In this document: positions 60,001 to 64,000 of the stretch, piece by piece | How the letters are laid out: the number at the start of each line of letters is the position of its first letter | Position numbering within the stretch: position 1 is the stretch's first letter | Origin: Pteria penguin | Taxonomy: Eukaryota > Mollusca > Bivalvia > Pterioida > Pteriidae | Assembly: GCA_035048485.1 (NCBI GenBank) | Contig: CM068580.1 | Coordinates: 41,405,585-41,469,584 of the forward strand | Direction: 5' to 3' | Length of the DNA: 64,000 bases | Notes under the pieces: generated by a model | Databases searched by the model: none | Told to the model about the DNA's origin: nothing | Seen by the model: the letters and a program-made list of their open reading frames with translations, nothing else | Program-made: the position numbers and the translations under genes

Positions 60001-60012
60001 TTTTTATATAAA
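60001..60012 (-). promoter_or_regulatory. TATA box candidate of the collagen-like gene
   Basis: The minus strand reads CTTTATATAAAAAG, a good TATA element about 205 bp upstream of the ATG at 59798. This would place transcription start near 59970 and leave a leader of about 170 nt. Confidence 0.45.
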
Positions 60013-60114
60013 GCATAAAACCGATAAAATTTCAATGGCACCTTAAGAATAATGTTTAAAAATCTTCATTGCAATGAAATAGTTTCTATTGCATGGATGC
60101 TTTTTGCTTTTTCG

Positions 60115-60252
60115 GACCAAAAAAGAAAAAAAGAAAAAGAAAACAAAAAAACCCCCAAAAAAACAAAAAACAAAAAAAAACCCCCAAAAAACCGAAAAAA
60201 AAACAAAAAACAAAAAAAAAAAAACCCCAAAACAAAACAACCCCCCCAAACA

Positions 60253-60283
<31 letters not shown>

Positions 60284-60296
60284 ACACACACACTAC
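60115..60296. repeat. A/C low-complexity, poly-C and (CA)n tract
   Basis: A-rich with C-runs, then a long C tract (about 17) and (CA)n. It lies upstream of the collagen-like TATA candidate; frames through it are artefacts. Confidence 0.95.
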
Positions 60297-60570
60297 ATAA
60301 ATAATTCGATGTAAAAATGTGTTTTCGCATTTGAAAAATGCGTTCATGTTTTGGGAAATACGATTCTTTTCAATAAATTGAAATTTCAGCGAGTGAAAGA
60401 ATAAACACAAATAAACATAAAACCAAATTCATTTCCCTTGGAGGTTAATGTTAAAAGAATCTTGGTATCAAGTGACCCCTTGACCTCAACTTGATTAGAA
60501 AGAACAGTTTGTGAGAAAAAGGTGTTTTAAAGCTACATATATCACTGATGGACTCACTATCTGTTCAGCA

Positions 60571-60603
60571 GGTCACGTGAACGATCATTAGGTCACGTGA
60601 ACG
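60571..60603. promoter_or_regulatory. Two identical CACGTG E-box elements upstream of collagen-like gene
   Basis: GGTCACGTGAACG occurs at 60571-60583 and again at 60591-60603, exactly 20 bp apart, about 775 bp upstream of the collagen-like ATG. CACGTG with flanking GT/AC is the preferred site of bHLH-Zip factors (USF, MITF/TFE, MYC). A role in this gene is inferred from position only. Confidence 0.35.
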
Positions 60604-60900
60604 CTTGATGTGGTTTCACAGTATCTATACAGTAGAGGAACGTATGACGCCGACTCATTGCTTGTTTCTAAGCTCATGAATGCTATCGGCAGCATAGATA
60701 AAGAAATGTTAGGAAGTATGATGCATTTTCCTTCTTTGGAACTATATCATGACAGAAAAAAAAAGAAAGAAAAAGAAAAAAGAAATAAAAAAATTAAGTT
60801 TAATGAATTAAATAAAGTTGTATTTTCATTAAATATGATAGAAATATTGCGAAATAGGATCATATTATTGTTTGTACACGTATGCATTAATTTGTTTAAG

Positions 60901-60990
60901 AAACAGTTCCGTGTTTTAGCATAGCATTGTAAACAGTTCTGTGTTTTAGCATAGCGTTGTAAACAGTTCTGTGTTTTAGCATAGCGTTGT
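60901..60990. repeat. 30-bp tandem repeat, three units
   Basis: AAACAGTTCTGTGTTTTAGC plus ATAGCGTTGT three times; units 2 and 3 are identical. Confidence 0.95.
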
Positions 60991-61311
60991 AAATAGTTGC
61001 TGAGGAACATAATGGCGATTATAAGACAAAAATGAACATCTTTAAAAGTAAATGTATCTCCTTGGGCATTGAATGTGGCAAACTCCTTGGGTGTTAACTG
61101 CGGTATACAGTCATCTAGAAGAAACACGTAGAATCTTGTGCTTGATTATTACAATTCAAAGATCACGAATGAGGTCAAAGATCATATCAGATTTGATGTC
61201 CAAACATGATTGTATTCTTGGTCGAAGATTTTTGCATTAGTATAGAGTGTTTGGTATGACAGGAGAAAGTGTTCTTACATTGCTAGGTTTTTATTTATTT
61301 ATTGTGTTTTA

Positions 61312-61313
<2 letters not shown>

Positions 61314-61378
<65 letters not shown>
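61314..61378. repeat. (AAT)n microsatellite
   Basis: About 65 bp of AAT. Confidence 0.95.
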
Positions 61379-61379
<1 letters not shown>

Positions 61380-61734
61380 TTCGTTTACCGTAAAATGCAT
61401 CTGCAGGTTGAACAATTCCGTAGCACAAGTCAGAATACTCATGTGTACTAACGAAATATGCAGGTTTTAATCCTTAAAATCTACTTTATTTTGTACTTTT
61501 GTAAATTGTAATATTTTGTTGTTTTTTGAAAGTACAAGTAGTTTCAGAAGCTGACGTTTGTACTTCAAAAATATTAAAACACGAAAGGCACTGTGCCATT
61601 TCACTGGGGTATTAAACATACCGATGGTGTTTTCTTCGTTTTTATTTAGATCGTACAAATGCATTACGGTTTAATATATTATTCATAACCAGCAGCGATT
61701 TATTTTTAAAACGTACTTTGGTCGGTACGAAGTT

Positions 61735-61781
61735 TGTTTTGTTTTGTTTTGTTTTTTTGTTTTTTTGTTTTTTTTGCTTTG

Positions 61782-61812
<31 letters not shown>

Positions 61813-61832
61813 TGGGGGGAGGGGGGGGGGTG
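61735..61832. repeat. T/G low-complexity tract
   Basis: TTTTG units then G-runs, like the tract at 54.3 kb. Confidence 0.9.
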
Positions 61833-62357
61833 GAGGGATCGAGACCAACTGTCTGCTCGCCAGTGTCATGTCATTCAAATGAGACCATCAACCCGAAACC
61901 CCGTTTCATGTAAGGCTTTAGCAAGTAAAATGTCCATCAGTTTTTTGAATGCGTGCGTTGCATACACTGTAAGGTCTAAATTTTGTTTAATGCATTTGAC
62001 TTTTTTTTTAATATAAGAGAGACTTGTGATTTCAGACGCTGTAGTATTTCCTTTGGGAATCATACGGGTTAAATTATCATAAAATATATCAGAAATTGTC
62101 ATAGATATCGTAGATTGATGCATTTATTTCTCAGAATAATCAAAATGACATGTCATGAAATGATTATATCAAATGGTAATCATGCATTTCTCAATATAAT
62201 GATAATATTCACCACTATATATATCATAGCACATTTTAAGAATTATTAGCATATTAAGCATAATCATGAATATATAATAATTATGTTATTATGCAATATT
62301 ATACAAGTTCAAAGAAAATTGTCATTTCATAATAATGTCATTGTCACATTCATTTTC

Positions 62358-62490
62358 ACCTTACACGATGCCACTTTTATCACTCACCTTACACGATGCC
62401 ACTTTTTAACTCACTGAACACGATGGCATTTTTATAATTCACTGAACACGATGCCACTTTCATAATTCAATGAACACGATGCTACTTATA
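62358..62490. repeat. About 34-bp tandem repeat, four to five units
   Basis: Units contain ACACGATGCCACTTTTATAA and TTCACTGA; degenerate. Confidence 0.8.
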
Positions 62491-62582
62491 CTATTCTAAA
62501 TGAATTATTGCGATGCGGAGTCTGCGTAGTCCATCACGTCGATGAATTCTTGTTGATGCCCCTGTTATATAATAGTTTTTCC

Positions 62583-62752
62583 CCCTAGCCATTTTCCCCC
62601 CGGAAAAATGGCTATATAGTAGTTCCCCCCCCCCCCGGAAAAATGGCTATATAGTAGTTTTTCCCCGGGGGAAATTTGGCTATATAGCCATCCCCCCTCT
62701 TATAGCCATTTTCCCCCGGGGAAAAACTACTATATAGTGGATTTTCCCCCAA
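62583..62752. repeat. Foldback cluster with CCCC/GGGG-TATATAG modules
   Basis: 62647-62684 pairs with 62701-62737 with a single gap or mismatch (arms about 37 bp, loop 16 nt). Two direct copies of GGAAAAATGGCTATATAGTA precede it. Each arm also contains the smaller palindrome TTCCCCGGGGAA or a close form. Confidence 0.8.
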
Positions 62753-62759
62753 AGGTGAA

Positions 62760-63059
62760 TTTCCGGATTTTCTTTTCACACATACATGTAAGTAAATCCA
62801 GCTTGTTACATTGTTAACAATAAATAGATTTCTATCTAAAATAGAGATATCTCAACTTTTTACATGGAGATATATCCAATTAATTTAGAGATATCTCATT
62901 TTCTTAAGTAGAAATGTTTTCAGTTTTAATCTCTTTTCCAAATACAAATGCATATATTTAGAACAAAGATTTATCTACTAGAATTTCATTCGAGATATCT
63001 TTATTTAATCCGAAAAAACTATATATATACAAATGGAAAAAAGAAAAACAAGTTCGTTT
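62760..63059. other. Non-coding, AGATATCT-rich
   Basis: Several AGATATCT/GAGATATC motifs (62847, 62892, 62992) in otherwise AT-rich DNA; no gene. Confidence 0.4.
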
Positions 63060-63500
63060 TTATGCCCCCAGAAGGGGGCATCTATTTTTTTATCTGTTTG
63101 TGACTCTTACCCTGTGGCAAAAACCTTAACTATATCGTTTGTACCAAGAGGTACAAGGCTTTGAAACTCCACATATAGTTTTCTTGTGATGAGACCTTTT
63201 ATTTGGGACCATGATTTTTAACTAGTGACTTTGACCTTGGTGTTCTACGTTTTCAAAAACGTAAACTTTGGCTGTATGTTTTGTACAAAAAGGAGAAATG
63301 GGTTTTAAACTTCATATATAGATTACTTGTGATAAGATCTTCAATTTGGGCCCATGAATTCTGACCTAATGACCTTGGCCTTGAAGTGTGACCTACTTTT
63401 CAAAAACTTTAACCTTGACTATATCTTCTACACAAAAGGGTGCAGAGCTTTGAAACTTAGCATATAGATACTTTAAAATGAAACCTTTCATACTTTGGGT
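63060..63500. repeat. Interspersed repeat with ATGCCCCCAGAAGGGGGCAT start
   Basis: Begins with a near-perfect palindrome TATGCCCCCAGAAGGGGGCA, then three successive related blocks each with AACTTT-type phrase, 'tttgaaact', 'cacatatag' and a TGACCTTGGCCTT-like phrase. It belongs to the family at 27740 and 41860. Confidence 0.6.
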
Positions 63501-64000
63501 AAGGGACAAGGAAATCACATTCTTGTGATCATTATTTACAACATCTGCGACTAGACAAGCCTTGTCGTAGATTGCAAATCGTGGACATCTGGGTGGAATC
63601 CCCTTCTGTTATTTTCATGTTCATCAAGTACTCTGTACATGATGAGCGATATTGTGATATATATAATGCATCAGTCTTAATTTAGTTAGGAAATGAATGT
63701 TCAAGGAATTCTTGCAGGTTCAATTCTAATATTTTTCATTGGAACATTTAGATTGATAATTTCCTATTTTACTTATGATGTATTACGAAAAGTTGCCCGG
63801 GATCGAATCTTGAGTCACAGCCTGACGTCATAATTGACATCTATACGCAAGTAAAACGGCATTTTTTACAATGAAATAATAGAAGAAAATAGCATACATT
63901 GGTAAATATATAAAAAGAAAGACTTGTAAATAAATAAATAAAACAAAAAATAAATACACACACACACACACGCACAAACAAAACACTTAACAGTATATAG

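Noticed and set aside
60043..60410. Open frames rich in K/P/T or F/V/C
   Set aside because: Translation of A/C and CA simple repeats.
60610..60924. Plus-strand 104-codon frame
   Set aside because: Runs into an A-rich stretch; no homology recognised, no splice context and no conserved motif.

Overview
The window is AT-rich animal nuclear DNA with spliced genes, GT-AG introns, tRNA-derived SINEs, long (TA)n tracts and large tandem arrays inside introns. SINE tails of the 'gacgtaaaacaccaatcaa' type, a repeat with the phrase 'cttcagtgatgctcgtggcc', and the gene types suggest a marine mollusc, most likely a bivalve. This is an inference; the species cannot be named from the sequence.

Four protein genes can be read. 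(1) Minus strand, 11718 down to 2881, continuing past the left edge: the extracellular part of an adhesion-GPCR-like receptor. Ten exons join in frame with consistent phases and encode signal peptide, EGF-like segment, pentraxin/LamG domain, Cys-rich linker, hormone-receptor motif (HRM) and GAIN region. The GPS and 7TM exons are not in the window. (2) Plus strand, 21177-45251: a complete ten-exon Peter Pan/SSF1 (PPAN) gene for a Brix-domain factor of 60S ribosome biogenesis, 488 aa, with CRE and ETS motifs just upstream of the ATG. (3) Plus strand, 48235-50268: an intronless TRIM-NHL gene (RING, two B-boxes, coiled coil, NHL repeats). (4) Minus strand, 59798 down to 52122: a four-exon gene for a secreted, cysteine-free short collagen, 542 aa, with 62 uninterrupted Gly-X-Y triplets and a 280-residue Met/Pro/Ala/Gln-rich repetitive tail. 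I did not recognise this architecture, and it is the most unusual gene here.

Layout: 1-2.6 kb is a repeat-rich left edge. 2.9-11.7 kb is the receptor, with a mariner fragment and a duplicated 0.4-kb repeat in its introns. 11.7-21.1 kb is intergenic, rich in SINEs (one nested in another) and hairpins. 21.2-45.3 kb is PPAN, whose introns hold SINEs, a 0.5-kb palindrome, a hAT-like element, a 56-bp array and a 40-bp array of about 61 units with a higher-order period. 45.3-48.2 kb is intergenic and 48.2-50.5 kb is the TRIM gene. 50.5-52.1 kb holds a 59-bp array and two (TA)n tracts. 52.1-60 kb is the collagen gene, whose intron 2 contains a 2.7-kb array of 46-bp units. 60-64 kb is non-coding, with simple repeats and a foldback structure.

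The genes do not form a pathway: the neighbourhood mixes a housekeeping ribosome factor, a surface receptor, a ubiquitin-ligase-type protein and an extracellular matrix protein. All exon calls come from reading splice sites and frames by eye, without transcript data or database searches.
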